Source of the DNA: Phytoamicus setariae
Lineage (GTDB): Bacteria; Pseudomonadota; Alphaproteobacteria; Rhizobiales; Rhizobiaceae
Length of the DNA stretch: 49,486 nt
Direction of reading: 5' to 3'
Assembly (NCBI RefSeq): GCF_016722925.1
Contig: NZ_JAEQNC010000023.1
Span: forward strand, 1-49,486
Shown here: piece after piece, positions 16,342 to 24,268 of the stretch
How positions within the stretch are numbered: position 1 is the stretch's first letter
Layout: each line of letters begins with the position of its first letter
The notes under the pieces: model-generated
What the model was told of the DNA's origin: nothing
The model's input: the letters and a program-made list of their open reading frames with translations, nothing else
Databases searched by the model: none
Position numbers and translations under genes: made by a program

Positions 16342-17415
16342 ATGAAACAGATTGACCTGATCTATCGCACCATGATTGCCGAACTCGGGCAAAGACTGCT
16401 CGATGCCAGCTTTGCAACTGACTTCCCAATTGAGGGCCGGTTTGTGCCGGTCACGGTCAAACAACGGGTCTACTGGTATTTCGATCAGCCCTCACCTGAA
16501 GGCGAAAAACGGCGCTATGTTGGCCCCGCTGATGATGAAGAAATTACCCGTCGTGTCGAGGCTTTCAAGGAAATCAAAGGCGACGCCAAAGCCCGTCGCA
16601 AGCTCGTTTCGACCTTGACACGGGATGCCGGTTTGCCGGCGCCTGAGCGTTTCTCGGGAGATGTCGTCGAGGCTCTTGCTGATGCAGGAATTTTCCGACT
16701 GCGGGCCTGCCTGGTCGGAACCGTCGCATTCCAGACCTATGCCGGCGTACTCGGTGTTCGCCTGCCGGCGACCTCGATGATGACAGGCGATGCGGATTTC
16801 GCCCAAGACTATGCAATCTCGGCGGAAGTGGAGGACTCCATTCCCCCTATTCTCCAAATCCTGAACGATCTCGATCCGACGTTTCGGCCGGTGCCGCACC
16901 GATCCGGTTCGGCCCGGACTACGGCATTTCAAAACGCTGCTCGATATCGGGTGGAATTTTTGACGGGAAATAGGGGAAGTGATGACTATCTGGATCAGCC
17001 GGCCGAAATGCCCGCTCTCGGTGGCGCGTCGGCCGATCCGCTGTGGTTTCTCGATTTCTTGATCTATGAGCCGATCCGCGCTGTTTTACTGCATAAGTCC
17101 GGAATATCGGTGATCGTCCCGGCTCCTGAACGCTACGCGGTCCACAAGCTTATTGTGGCCTCGCTCCGGGTGGTCGATACGACGGACGTGGCTAAGCGCG
17201 AAAAGGACCTGCGGCAAGCGTCAATCCTGTTCCAGGCATTGCAGGAAACGAACAGGGGCGGCGACTTGGGCGATGCTATCATGGAAGCATGGGGCAGGGG
17301 TGAAGGATGGCGGCTTGCGATCCGGTCTGGCCTCGCGTTCATGCCGAAAAAGGAAAAGGCGGCGGTTGCCGCCTTCCTGTCATCGCTGGGGATTGATCCT
17401 GAATCGGAAGCTTAG
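16342..17415 (+). CDS. GSU2403-type nucleotidyltransferase-fold protein
   Basis: The 357-aa protein resembles the NTP_transf_8 / GSU2403 family. Its landmarks are RLRACLVGTVAFQTYAGVLG (helix after the GTxAF motif, near residue 115), MMTGDADFAQDYAI (the paired acidic residues), GSARTTAFQNAARYRVEFLT and ERYAVHKLIVASLRV. These proteins share the minimal nucleotidyltransferase fold, and some relatives are toxin-like or defence-associated, but no reaction is established. The gene has its own palindromic promoter and no partner. IS6 fragments border it on both sides, consistent with acquisition as a small cargo unit. Confidence 0.75.
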   Translation: MKQIDLIYRTMIAELGQRLLDASFATDFPIEGRFVPVTVKQRVYWYFDQPSPEGEKRRYVGPADDEEITRRVEAFKEIKGDAKARRKLVSTLTRDAGLPAPERFSGDVVEALADAGIFRLRACLVGTVAFQTYAGVLGVRLPATSMMTGDADFAQDYAISAEVEDSIPPILQILNDLDPTFRPVPHRSGSARTTAFQNAARYRVEFLTGNRGSDDYLDQPAEMPALGGASADPLWFLDFLIYEPIRAVLLHKSGISVIVPAPERYAVHKLIVASLRVVDTTDVAKREKDLRQASILFQALQETNRGGDLGDAIMEAWGRGEGWRLAIRSGLAFMPKKEKAAVAAFLSSLGIDPESEA

Positions 17416-17439
17416 AGCTTCCGGCCGGGAAAGGCGTTG

Positions 17440-17700
17440 ATGATGTAAACGCCCGCAGTTCTCGATGGTGGGCGGATGGAATATCGTGGCGGGGAATGTG
17501 CACGAGGTTGGCGATTGGGTCGTGGATGGATACGAAACGCTGAAGATGTCGTGCTGACTTAAACCTCTTCATGATCCTCTCCCGTCTTCGGATCGGCTGA
17601 TGGGAATTCTCGGCTCGATTGTTCAAGCCCCTGTGCGAGCGATGTTCGACGCCGAGCATGATACCGCGTTTTGCGGCACCATAGGATCGGAGCTTGTTGG
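17440..17700 (-). pseudogene. IS6-family transposase, C-terminal fragment
   Basis: The minus strand reads NKLRSYGAAKRGIMLGVEHR, then GLNNRAENSHQPIRRRERIM and KRFKSARHLQRFVSIHDPIA. This is the C-terminal catalytic part of an IS6 transposase, including the final acidic residue in NRAENSH. Upstream (17700-17770) only a shifted trace remains. The N-terminal two thirds are absent. Confidence 0.75.
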
Positions 17701-17781
17701 CATAAAGGTGATTACCGTGAGCTCACGTAGGGTTTCATTCCACATGCCCCTCAGACCTATCACCTGTCGAGCATCATTAAT

Positions 17782-18234
17782 TTAAGTGGCCAAGATAGTG
17801 GCCGTGCTAGCGCGCGGGTAATCTACATCCGCCGATCGCCGCATTTGGCCCGAAATCTCCCGCCAAGCCAAGCCGAGGTCTATGAACACCTCAACCAGAT
17901 CGACATCGATTGACAGGCCCTCACAGACCTTTGACCAGCGTACCCGCGCACCGGCCGACACGTCGAGACTACCGAATGCGCGTCGACCTTTTTCGCGGAG
18001 CTTTACCCGGTCAATGCCGTTCATCACCAAGAGTCGCTCGATGGCCTCGGCCACAATCAAACCGTCCAAGTCGGACGCACCGGCGAGTAACAGTTTCAAA
18101 CGGTCGCCAGCACATAGTTCCGGATCGGCTGCCATGATCGCATCGATCCATAGTCTGCCCAAACGCATTTCCTGCCCGAGTGTGCATGCTTCGTGTTCGT
18201 CCATGGCCGCTGCTCCAGTTATGGCCATGAGCAT
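17782..18234 (-). CDS. Hypothetical protein (150 aa)
   Basis: The translation MLMAITGAAAMDEHEACTLG... is helix-rich, with AADPELCAGDRLKLLLAGAS and AEAIERLLVMNGIDRVKLRE. The family is not recognised. A second possible start is the ATG at residue 11 (18204). It lies 87 bases downstream of a second leftward gene. A 16-base element (18295-18310), also found upstream of that gene, lies 61 bases before this start, which suggests shared control. Confidence 0.5.
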   Translation of the reverse strand: MLMAITGAAAMDEHEACTLGQEMRLGRLWIDAIMAADPELCAGDRLKLLLAGASDLDGLIVAEAIERLLVMNGIDRVKLREKGRRAFGSLDVSAGARVRWSKVCEGLSIDVDLVEVFIDLGLAWREISGQMRRSADVDYPRASTATILAT

Positions 18235-18294
18235 GGTCTATCGCTTTGCAAGAAACCTCTGAGGCTATTGAAGGTCTGGCGCGTCACAGTCGAT

Positions 18295-18310
18295 GTCACC
18301 CCGTGGCGCA
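18295..18310. repeat. 16-bp control element, copy 1
   Basis: GTCACCCCGTGGCGCA occurs here and again at 18695-18710, exactly 400 bp away in the same orientation. Each copy lies shortly upstream of a leftward gene start (18234 and 18657). The core CAC-CCC-GTG is dyadic, as expected for a repressor site. Confidence 0.5.
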
Positions 18311-18321
18311 AATTCCGCGAT

Positions 18322-18657
18322 TCAGAAACCGGGAGTAATGGGGGGAGGGGAGCCATCATGCCAATTCTTTGCCGATTTGACTCGATAGGGTCGGCGGTCA
18401 GACAGTCGTCGGAGTAATCTGTTACGCGAACCGATTGCATGGTAACCGCGTCCGACGAGATGAAGAATTGCGGCTTCGAGGACACTATCGAGATCGGCTG
18501 ACTGCCGCTTCGATTCTTTCAGAAACTGCATGACGGCAGCGGACACTGCTTCGTCGACCACGTCCAATTCGGGAATGCCGAGCCTGGCCCGCCTGTCGCG
18601 CCCCTTAGCCGTCGCTACGCGCTTCTCGGGCGATGATTTGAACTTCCTTGTCGCCAT
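18322..18657 (-). CDS. Hypothetical basic protein (111 aa)
   Basis: The start chosen is ATG 18657 (MATRKFKSSPEKRVATAKGR), because TTGAGG lies seven bases upstream; a longer open frame to 18789 has no such site. The product has a strongly basic N-terminus, a helical middle (LDVVDEAVSAAVMQFLKESK, then ADLDSVLEAAILHLVGRGYH) and a Pro-rich end. It could bind nucleic acid, but no family is recognised. The 16-bp element copy 2 lies 38 bases upstream. Confidence 0.5.
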   Translation of the reverse strand: MATRKFKSSPEKRVATAKGRDRRARLGIPELDVVDEAVSAAVMQFLKESKRQSADLDSVLEAAILHLVGRGYHAIGSRNRLLRRLSDRRPYRVKSAKNWHDGSPPPITPGF

Positions 18658-18691
18658 AAATGCCTCAAAACCCAGAAGAAATTGGACCGTT

Positions 18692-18710
18692 TGCGTCACC
18701 CCGTGGCGCA
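18692..18710. repeat. 16-bp control element, copy 2, with extended dyad
   Basis: The 16-mer at 18695-18710 is preceded by TGC, giving TGCGTCAC-CCC-GTGGCGCA. This is an 8+8 dyad with one T/G mismatch around a CCC centre. It lies between the start of the gene at 18657 and any upstream gene, so it is a good operator candidate. Confidence 0.5.
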
Positions 18711-18928
18711 CAGGGTGATGCTTGGGCAGGGGGCTGCATACAACAACAGCATGCCGAACGCGATTAATTGGAATTTTGAAGCATGGCACTTGCAGGTGCC
18801 ATGCTCAAATCATCATGACTTGGAATAAAGCAGCCTCACTCGCCGACACGTAGTCCGCAGGTTGCCGGCAAACCAGATTCGGTGCCACGCGAACTGCCAC
18901 GCGGTAAAGCGATTGCCGCAGGCCGATA

Positions 18929-19216
18929 TCATCGCTTGGAAAAGGCCGCCTGATTTCCGCTTGCTTCGCCAGCGCCTGTTATCACGACATATCCGCGCCG
19001 GCATTTTACCTTCGCGATATCGATCATTGCGGCTCGCGCTGCATCGATACCTTCAAATGGTATGAAAACCGCACGGCCGTTGCTGCCAATGCGCCCCCAA
19101 CGACGCGCCAGGACGACACCAAAAAGATCGCACTCCACTGAGAGCGCGTAATAGCGCGCCATATTCCGGGAGGGGTCCACCCGTTCAAGGTGGATGCGCT
19201 GGTTTCGAAATGACAT
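18929..19216 (-). CDS. Stand-alone WGR-domain protein
   Basis: The 95-aa protein has RIHLERVDPSRNMARYYALS then LFGVVLARRWGRIGSNGRAV, in which WGRIG is the namesake motif of the WGR domain, and ends KVKCRRGYVVITGAGE. WGR domains occur in PARP enzymes and DNA-repair or MolR-type proteins and are thought to bind nucleic acid. Plasmid-borne single-domain versions are common in Rhizobiales, with unknown role. It is transcribed leftward, in line with the two hypothetical genes downstream. Confidence 0.8.
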   Translation of the reverse strand: MSFRNQRIHLERVDPSRNMARYYALSVECDLFGVVLARRWGRIGSNGRAVFIPFEGIDAARAAMIDIAKVKCRRGYVVITGAGEASGNQAAFSKR

Positions 19217-19748
19217 GCACCACCATTCATCACCCCTTGCGCCGCGCGTCCAACGACAAATATGAATCGTTGCGGGCCCGAGGATTCACAATCTTGATGT
19301 GTCATCAAACCAATTCACGGCTGGGGCGCATCCAGGCCCCTGCAAAGGGCTGCGCCAGTGCCATTTCTGAAATGTGTTATGACAAGAGTCCGCCGCAAAG
19401 GTGGAAACGGCGACGCGCGTTGCGCAACGGATGAACGCCAGGCACGAAGCGATCAAGAACGCTTTCGCGGCCGCCTCTAGCCTCTGACTGCTGAAAAAGA
19501 CTGGACTTGTCGGGCTTCCAACTATGAAAGCGCTAACGTTGCTCTACTGCGTTATGTCGAGCAATCTGTCGTTTCTATCGCTCCAATCGCAAATGGGTCT
19601 GGGTATCGATAAAGTCAGCCATTTTTTGTGAACCCTCGCACCGAATGATTCATCCACACGGTTATTCGCCTGTCTGTCTCGTCCACCGGTGCCAAACCTT
19701 TGCTCCTTGCCGCCGACCGGGAGAGGATTTCTGCACACAGAGGAGGAC
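19217..19748. other. Intergenic stretch, no gene recognised
   Basis: About 530 bases separate the leftward WGR gene from the rightward gene at 19749. Several short open frames exist but lack ribosome-binding sites or recognisable products. The region must hold two divergent promoters. I could not assign boxes confidently. Confidence 0.4.
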
Positions 19749-20318
19749 ATGATAATGATTGCACGCATCGCCAAAGCACTTGCCGCGGGGGTAGCCGCCA
19801 TCTGGCGCGGCATCACGTCTATCGCGGACGATGTTCTGAATTTCGCGCTCGCACCGCTGCGGGCATTGGGCGGCGGTCACGGAAACATGCCGGAGCCGAG
19901 TTTCACGCCAGACGTCGAACCGCGGGACCTGCTTACTGAGTTGCGCGCGCAATCCGAACAATCATCCGCCCCTCGCGCGCCGGATCGCGATGCACTTCGC
20001 ACGGTGACGCAGTACGCCAACGCATCCCAGGCGCAGCGCCCCACCGTCGACCTCAGCGGCTTATCGAAGGGAGTGCAGGCGACGCTGCTCACGATGGATG
20101 AGCACGAGCTCAAGGCCCTGTCGACGGCAGGCCCGGCAGCCGTCAGACGTTTTATCGATGGCAAGCAGCACGGTATTCATGGCGTTCCGGTTGTTCGCAC
20201 CGTGAATGAACCAGACAGTCGCGCGCTCGACGTGCCACAGCAGGTCTTGCTCGAGCGGGTTCGCAGGGCCCCAGCAAAGGCCGCGACATCCGAGCCCCAC
20301 AGGGCACTACGGATGTAA
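19749..20318 (+). CDS. Hypothetical protein (189 aa)
   Basis: ATG 19749 directly follows AGGAGGAC (19741-19748 region), a strong ribosome-binding site. A second ATG two codons later is less well placed. The N-terminus MIMIARIAKALAAGVAAIWR is amphipathic to hydrophobic, with ISIADDVLNFALAPLRALGG-like helices. The middle is Pro/Glu-rich, and the C-terminal helices include LSGLSKGVQATLLTMDEHEL and AVRRFIDGKQHGIHGVPVV. No family is recognised. Confidence 0.55.
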   Translation: MIMIARIAKALAAGVAAIWRGITSIADDVLNFALAPLRALGGGHGNMPEPSFTPDVEPRDLLTELRAQSEQSSAPRAPDRDALRTVTQYANASQAQRPTVDLSGLSKGVQATLLTMDEHELKALSTAGPAAVRRFIDGKQHGIHGVPVVRTVNEPDSRALDVPQQVLLERVRRAPAKAATSEPHRALRM

Positions 20319-20351
20319 CGGCCAGTGCACCGCCAGATGGCGACCGACGTT

Positions 20352-20543
20352 TCAGTTCATACCGCGGCGGCGCTGCCGCCGAAGGCACTCTTCCATCTCC
20401 TCGAGCAACGCCGTCTTTTGCTCCTTACGCAAATCGTCAAGAAGCATGACTGCAATCGACGGCTCCTCAAAGACGATATCGCCGTATCGATCTCGTAGCT
20501 GGACGAATTCCGCGTCGGTCATGTCACCGTAATACTCACTCAT
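20352..20543 (-). CDS. Hypothetical acidic protein (63 aa)
   Basis: The 63-aa product MSEYYGDMTDAEFVQLRDRY... ends in a Glu/Arg-rich helix (TALLEEMEECLRRQRRRG). Its ATG overlaps the stop of the upstream gene by four bases (ATGA), so it is coupled to that gene in a two-gene operon. The family is not recognised. Confidence 0.5.
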   Translation of the reverse strand: MSEYYGDMTDAEFVQLRDRYGDIVFEEPSIAVMLLDDLRKEQKTALLEEMEECLRRQRRRGMN

Positions 20544-20851
20544 TTGCGGCCCGCCAGCATCTGAATGATTTCCTGGCGTTGGGCGCAGGCATCGCGCAGC
20601 TTGGCGATTTCGGCTTCCAGCTCGCCCACCCGTTCGATTGCCGCTTCGGCCACGATTTGAAGCTGCTGGCCGTGCTGGATCGCACGGGAAAGCGCATCAT
20701 GGTACCGGCTCTCGTAGCGTGCCTGGCTGATATCAGAAGCCACCGCGTGAATACCTTCGGCCAAGCATGGACCGACAGCCGCAACCACGCTCAGCAGCGA
20801 TCCCACCTCCATCATCACGCCTGCTGCGGGGTTGCCTTGATAGTGCGCCAT
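20540..20851 (-). CDS. Hypothetical protein with coiled coil (103 aa)
   Basis: ATG 20851 (MAHYQGNPAAGVMMEVGSLL) is chosen because GGGAG lies seven bases upstream; the open frame extends to 20911 without a site. A mildly hydrophobic N-terminal part (LLSVVAAVGPCLAEGIHAVA) precedes a predicted coiled coil (ERVGELEAEIAKLRDACAQR). It is the first gene of the pair with the 63-aa protein downstream. Function unknown. Confidence 0.55.
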   Translation of the reverse strand: MAHYQGNPAAGVMMEVGSLLSVVAAVGPCLAEGIHAVASDISQARYESRYHDALSRAIQHGQQLQIVAEAAIERVGELEAEIAKLRDACAQRQEIIQMLAGRK

Positions 20852-21172
20852 GTTGATCTCCCAACTCGATTTCGTTGGTGCCGTTTTGACGCGTATAGGT
20901 TGTGGCGACAAGTACCAATGCGATCGCAGGGTTAAATTTCTCCGCGTGCGAAGTCAGGCATCGACCCCGAGAGTTCCGCGGGGCAGGGGGCTGCCCCGTC
21001 TGCGCCGACATCCGCTGTTTCGGACCTTCCACATGTTCGGTTCGTTCTTGCACGACAAGCATCGCCGATACTCAGAAACTCACGATAACGGATTCGACCG
21101 GGGCAGGCCTCTACGCCGATAGATGATCCAGCGGCGGCAAGCACCATCCCCGTCACAAGTGGGCAGGGTGCA

Positions 21173-21628
21173 TCAGGCGGCAAGAGGCTCACCACCAGCC
21201 ATTGCTTCGATAACGGTCCACGCGATGCATCGTTCGAGGTCGCCAGCCTCCATCATCGCATGTAGAGCCTTGAACATGATCATGGGCGTGGCCGGCATCG
21301 CATGCACCGCCAGCCAAGGTGTGGTCTTCGGCTTTGGTACGGTAGTTTTCGAAATCCGTTTGACGACCTCCCACATCGGCGTGCTCGCCGCTCTCGTCCA
21401 CGCCATATAACAGGAAAGCAGCCAGAGCCCGGAATGGTGGAGTTCGAAGCAGTGGGAGCCGGGGGCAGCCCCCTCAATCATTCGCACGGTCCAGCCGGTG
21501 TTTTCAATCTCGCCGCCCGCGCTCATGACATAGGGCATGAGCTTGTCGATAGCTTCGCGGTCGACTTCATGGCGTGGGCTGTTACGAAGATGGCCTGTAA
21601 AAAGAGTCAGGTGTGCAATAGTCCGCAT
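21173..21628 (-). CDS. Hypothetical protein (151 aa)
   Basis: The start is placed at ATG 21628 (MRTIAHLTLFTGHLRNSPRH), preceded by GAAAGG; an upstream in-frame start at 21676 has weaker support. The protein has a globular composition with several Trp and His residues (EIENTGWTVRMIEG, GLWLLSCYMAWTRAAS, LERCIAWTVIEAMAGGE). The family is not recognised. The 5' leader region on the same strand contains three consecutive hairpins (21689-21766). Confidence 0.55.
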   Translation of the reverse strand: MRTIAHLTLFTGHLRNSPRHEVDREAIDKLMPYVMSAGGEIENTGWTVRMIEGAAPGSHCFELHHSGLWLLSCYMAWTRAASTPMWEVVKRISKTTVPKPKTTPWLAVHAMPATPMIMFKALHAMMEAGDLERCIAWTVIEAMAGGEPLAA

Positions 21629-21688
21629 TGCTGTGGCCTTTCTGGGTTGATGGAAAAGGATGGGACGGCAGAACACCGCCCCTATATG

Positions 21689-21766
21689 TCCTCCCGCAAA
21701 GGAGGAAAACCACCTACGCGGCGGAAAACAGACGACCCTTACGGGTCAAAGCCGCCCCGAAAGGGC
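21689..21766 (-). ncRNA. Three consecutive hairpins, candidate structured leader or small RNA
   Basis: Three perfect stems follow each other: TCCTCC/GGAGGA (21689-21694 with 21701-21706), GACCC/GGGTC (21734-21738 with 21743-21747) and GCCC/GGGC (21754-21757 with 21763-21766). Read on the minus strand, the middle loop is GTAA, a GNRA-type tetraloop that is stable only in RNA of that strand. The first loop exposes CCTCC-type anti-Shine-Dalgarno sequence. The block lies about 60-140 bases upstream of the leftward gene at 21628. It could be a 5' untranslated regulator or an independent sRNA. No family is assigned. Confidence 0.35.
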
Positions 21767-22195
21767 AGCCTCATCTTGAGTCGGCGGCCTCCGGAGAGAC
21801 CGATACCATCCCTCATGGGGAACGATTACGCAGAGTTTGCCACTTCACAGAGTGCCATTGTCTCTTGACCCCTCGTGGGATCGATAACCGGTCAGCGCTT
21901 CATTCGTCCCGCTGACAAGACAAATGGTGACGTCGATTGGAGGAGCTGGCAAGCGCAAAAATGCATTCCACGTCAATCACGAAATTCGCCACCTGGCGTT
22001 AAATTTCGTCACTCGCGCAGGACAGTACATTGGTTGGGCGGCCGCACACCGACATCAGGATACGTTGTCAGCGGCTGGCTGCTTTGCGTATCCGGAACCG
22101 CTGCGCAAACGAGGCAGGATAGGAGCCATTATGCATCTGGTCAGGAAAGGTCGAAGAAAATTCGATGGTTAGGACGAACGTGCGTGTAGCGCAAC
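21767..22195. other. Intergenic stretch, no gene recognised
   Basis: Short open frames on the plus strand (21875-22189, 21924-22172) lack a good ribosome-binding site and a recognisable product. Nothing else was identified. Confidence 0.35.
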
Positions 22196-22471
22196 TCAAT
22201 CCGGCACAGCGTCGCGTCCCGCGTTTGGCCTTGCAGCCACCAGGACGACGGCATCGACATTGGAATGGACCGCGGCCTCGATTGCATTTCGTGCAGCTGC
22301 AACATTTGGTGCCCGGCGGACACGTTGATCGGGAAGTGTCCAGCAGAGCCATGCACCGCACCCGCTCGAGTGCCAGATACGACCAACAACCTCGTCAAGC
22401 AGGCACGCTTCAAAGCCATTCGGGTGATCTTTGTCCTGATGCCAGGTAATGCGTTGATGTCTGAAGTTCAT
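22196..22471 (-). CDS. Hypothetical protein (91 aa)
   Basis: ATG 22471 (MNFRHQRITWHQDKDHPNGF) is preceded by a strong AGGAGG eight bases upstream. The product contains LLDEVVGRIWHSSGCGAWLC and ends with a helix, AARNAIEAAVHSNVDAVV. It resembles small plasmid proteins of unknown role that fold around a short beta sheet. The PcfJ-like gene ends 52 bases upstream on the same strand, so the two are probably co-transcribed. Confidence 0.6.
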   Translation of the reverse strand: MNFRHQRITWHQDKDHPNGFEACLLDEVVGRIWHSSGCGAWLCWTLPDQRVRRAPNVAAARNAIEAAVHSNVDAVVLVAARPNAGRDAVPD

Positions 22472-22522
22472 CAAATTCCTCCTGCGTCTCGAGGTTGGTG
22501 TTTCGTCGGATTCAACATGACG

Positions 22523-23509
22523 TTAAGCGCCCAGCCGTTGGACAGAGTTGACAAATCCCGCTCCTATCGCCGATGCGTCTTCTCGTTCGATTTGCGCAAT
22601 TCTCGCTTGGCTGGTGATCTTGCCACGTTCGATCAGCAATTCGATCCAATGCATATCGGCATTATCCGGCGGCACCTCGTCACTGGCGTTGCCTTGACGA
22701 TATCGGGCCAGATCCGAGCCCGTCATCCAGCCTAGATGACGTTTGACAGCACTCACGACCTGAAATGCCTCCTCCAATGGAGGATTGTTACCCCGGCCGC
22801 AAAACTGGGTGATGAGCCCGTCGATCACCTCGACAGTCGCGAGCGACGCATTGTTTCCATCTCGGATGGAATAGTAGCCGTAACCCGGCCACTCGAGCTG
22901 CCGATCATACGACCCCAGCCCGATACAATGACGCATGGCCAGACTTTCCGCATCCAGCGCCGCGGGTGACATCATCCGAACGATCGAATATACGTCGCCC
23001 AGCGCGAGTACCGTCAGTTCGTCCGCTTCTGGAAGCGGGGACCTATTGGTGAGGGTGTTGAGCATCTGGCGCATCTGTTTGTCGGCCTCAGCCTTGAGTG
23101 CGGCCAACGTGCCGCATTTCATGAGTTTTTTCGGGCGGCGCTTTTCGTCGAGGTTCTTTGTCCACGACAGCACCTGCGTTGCGGATGTATCAAGCCAGTC
23201 GACGATATGGCTCAGATCATCACCGTGCCGATCGACATAATAGGCGGCCCGTTGAAACCATTTCACTCCTAAGTCCGCGTCGGTGGATCCGATCAAGCAC
23301 CCGCCGATCGAGACGGGAATTGTACCATTGTAGACAAAATGGGGATCGACTTGGTCCTGCTTTGACCAGCCACGTAAATAGACTCGGCCAGGACCCGCTA
23401 CGAACAACTCCGGGAATCCGAAATGACGGCGATTGTCGATGCCGAGTTCCTTCATCAACGCCTTGATCGCAATGGTCGCTTCCGCCTGTGAGTACCTGAT
23501 TTTCGTCAT
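22523..23509 (-). CDS. PcfJ-like protein
   Basis: From the ATG at 23509 (MTKIRYSQAEATIAIKALMK) the product has 328 aa; in-frame ATG codons at 23545 and 23602 would lengthen it. The C-terminal half carries PcfJ-family signatures: SLAMRHCIGLGSYDRQL near residue 190, YYSIRDGNNASLATVEV and LITQFCGRGNNPP. PcfJ was named from a conjugative plasmid of Enterococcus and is widespread on plasmids and phages with unknown biochemical role. No conjugation gene lies nearby in this window. Confidence 0.75.
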   Translation of the reverse strand: MTKIRYSQAEATIAIKALMKELGIDNRRHFGFPELFVAGPGRVYLRGWSKQDQVDPHFVYNGTIPVSIGGCLIGSTDADLGVKWFQRAAYYVDRHGDDLSHIVDWLDTSATQVLSWTKNLDEKRRPKKLMKCGTLAALKAEADKQMRQMLNTLTNRSPLPEADELTVLALGDVYSIVRMMSPAALDAESLAMRHCIGLGSYDRQLEWPGYGYYSIRDGNNASLATVEVIDGLITQFCGRGNNPPLEEAFQVVSAVKRHLGWMTGSDLARYRQGNASDEVPPDNADMHWIELLIERGKITSQARIAQIEREDASAIGAGFVNSVQRLGA

Positions 23510-23740
23510 GACAGGCCGCCCGCAACGCTTGAGTATGCGGAACATTGTGATGGGAGAGGGTAGTGTCCCGCCACCGGTGGGCTCGGCATTCGAATGCGGC
23601 AATTAACGCGCCGCGCCGCCTTGGCAACAGGCAGAGCAAATTGGCAGCACATCACCATTCTCCTCAGGCAAGTCTCGTGTCCTTAGGAGAGTTTCGGTGC
23701 CGGCGGCGCAAGCGACAAAACCGACAGAAGGCCGAATGGC

Positions 23741-24268
23741 TTATGGTCGTGGCACCGTTTGCGCAAAGCGACCGAGACTGGGCCTGACTGTGCCTGCTTT
23801 GATCCGCGCGTCGAGGGTGAGCATTGCTCCGGGCTGCGCGGAGAACACAGCGTTGAGATATGCCCAAATTTGATCCGCACCCCGCAAATTTCGGCTCAGG
23901 ATGAACAGCGCCGCGTCGGCAAGCGCGAGCCGCATTGATGTCGCGTCGAACCGGATACTTTCATGCCGCTCGAGCTCCCGCCTCGCGGTGGCTGTCCGCT
24001 CGAGGTTGCCTCCCGTGTATCGCGTGCTTCCACCACTGGCGGAACACCCAGCGCAGACATCGCCCGGGACCGTCCTGTCAGAGGTGGAGGCACATTGGGG
24101 TAATGTCGGATCGGTATTCGCGTCGCAATTACTTGAAACGATGACGTCGTCATCCTCAAGGAGTGACATGAGGAGTTGCGCCGTCAGGGTGGGACGGCCT
24201 ATCCTGGCCGCATCACCAGGCGGCATGACAATCTCTTCTTCGATTTCGTGGTTCAGATCGTACGACAC
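23741..24268 (-). CDS. Hypothetical protein (175 aa)
   Basis: The start is GTG 24268 (MSYDLNHEIEEEIVMPPGDA), eleven bases after GAGAG. The N-terminal half is acidic and polar with several cysteines (SSNCDANTDPTLPQCAS, GDVCAGCSASGG). The C-terminal half is helical (RLALADAALFILSRNLRGAD, QIWAYLNAVFSAQPGAM). The family is not recognised. It is transcribed leftward upstream of the PcfJ-like gene, with a 230-base gap. Confidence 0.5.
   Translation of the reverse strand: MSYDLNHEIEEEIVMPPGDAARIGRPTLTAQLLMSLLEDDDVIVSSNCDANTDPTLPQCASTSDRTVPGDVCAGCSASGGSTRYTGGNLERTATARRELERHESIRFDATSMRLALADAALFILSRNLRGADQIWAYLNAVFSAQPGAMLTLDARIKAGTVRPSLGRFAQTVPRP

Noticed and set aside
21924-22172. 82-codon plus-strand open frame
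   Set aside because: No convincing ribosome-binding site and no recognisable pattern; the surrounding region seems non-coding.
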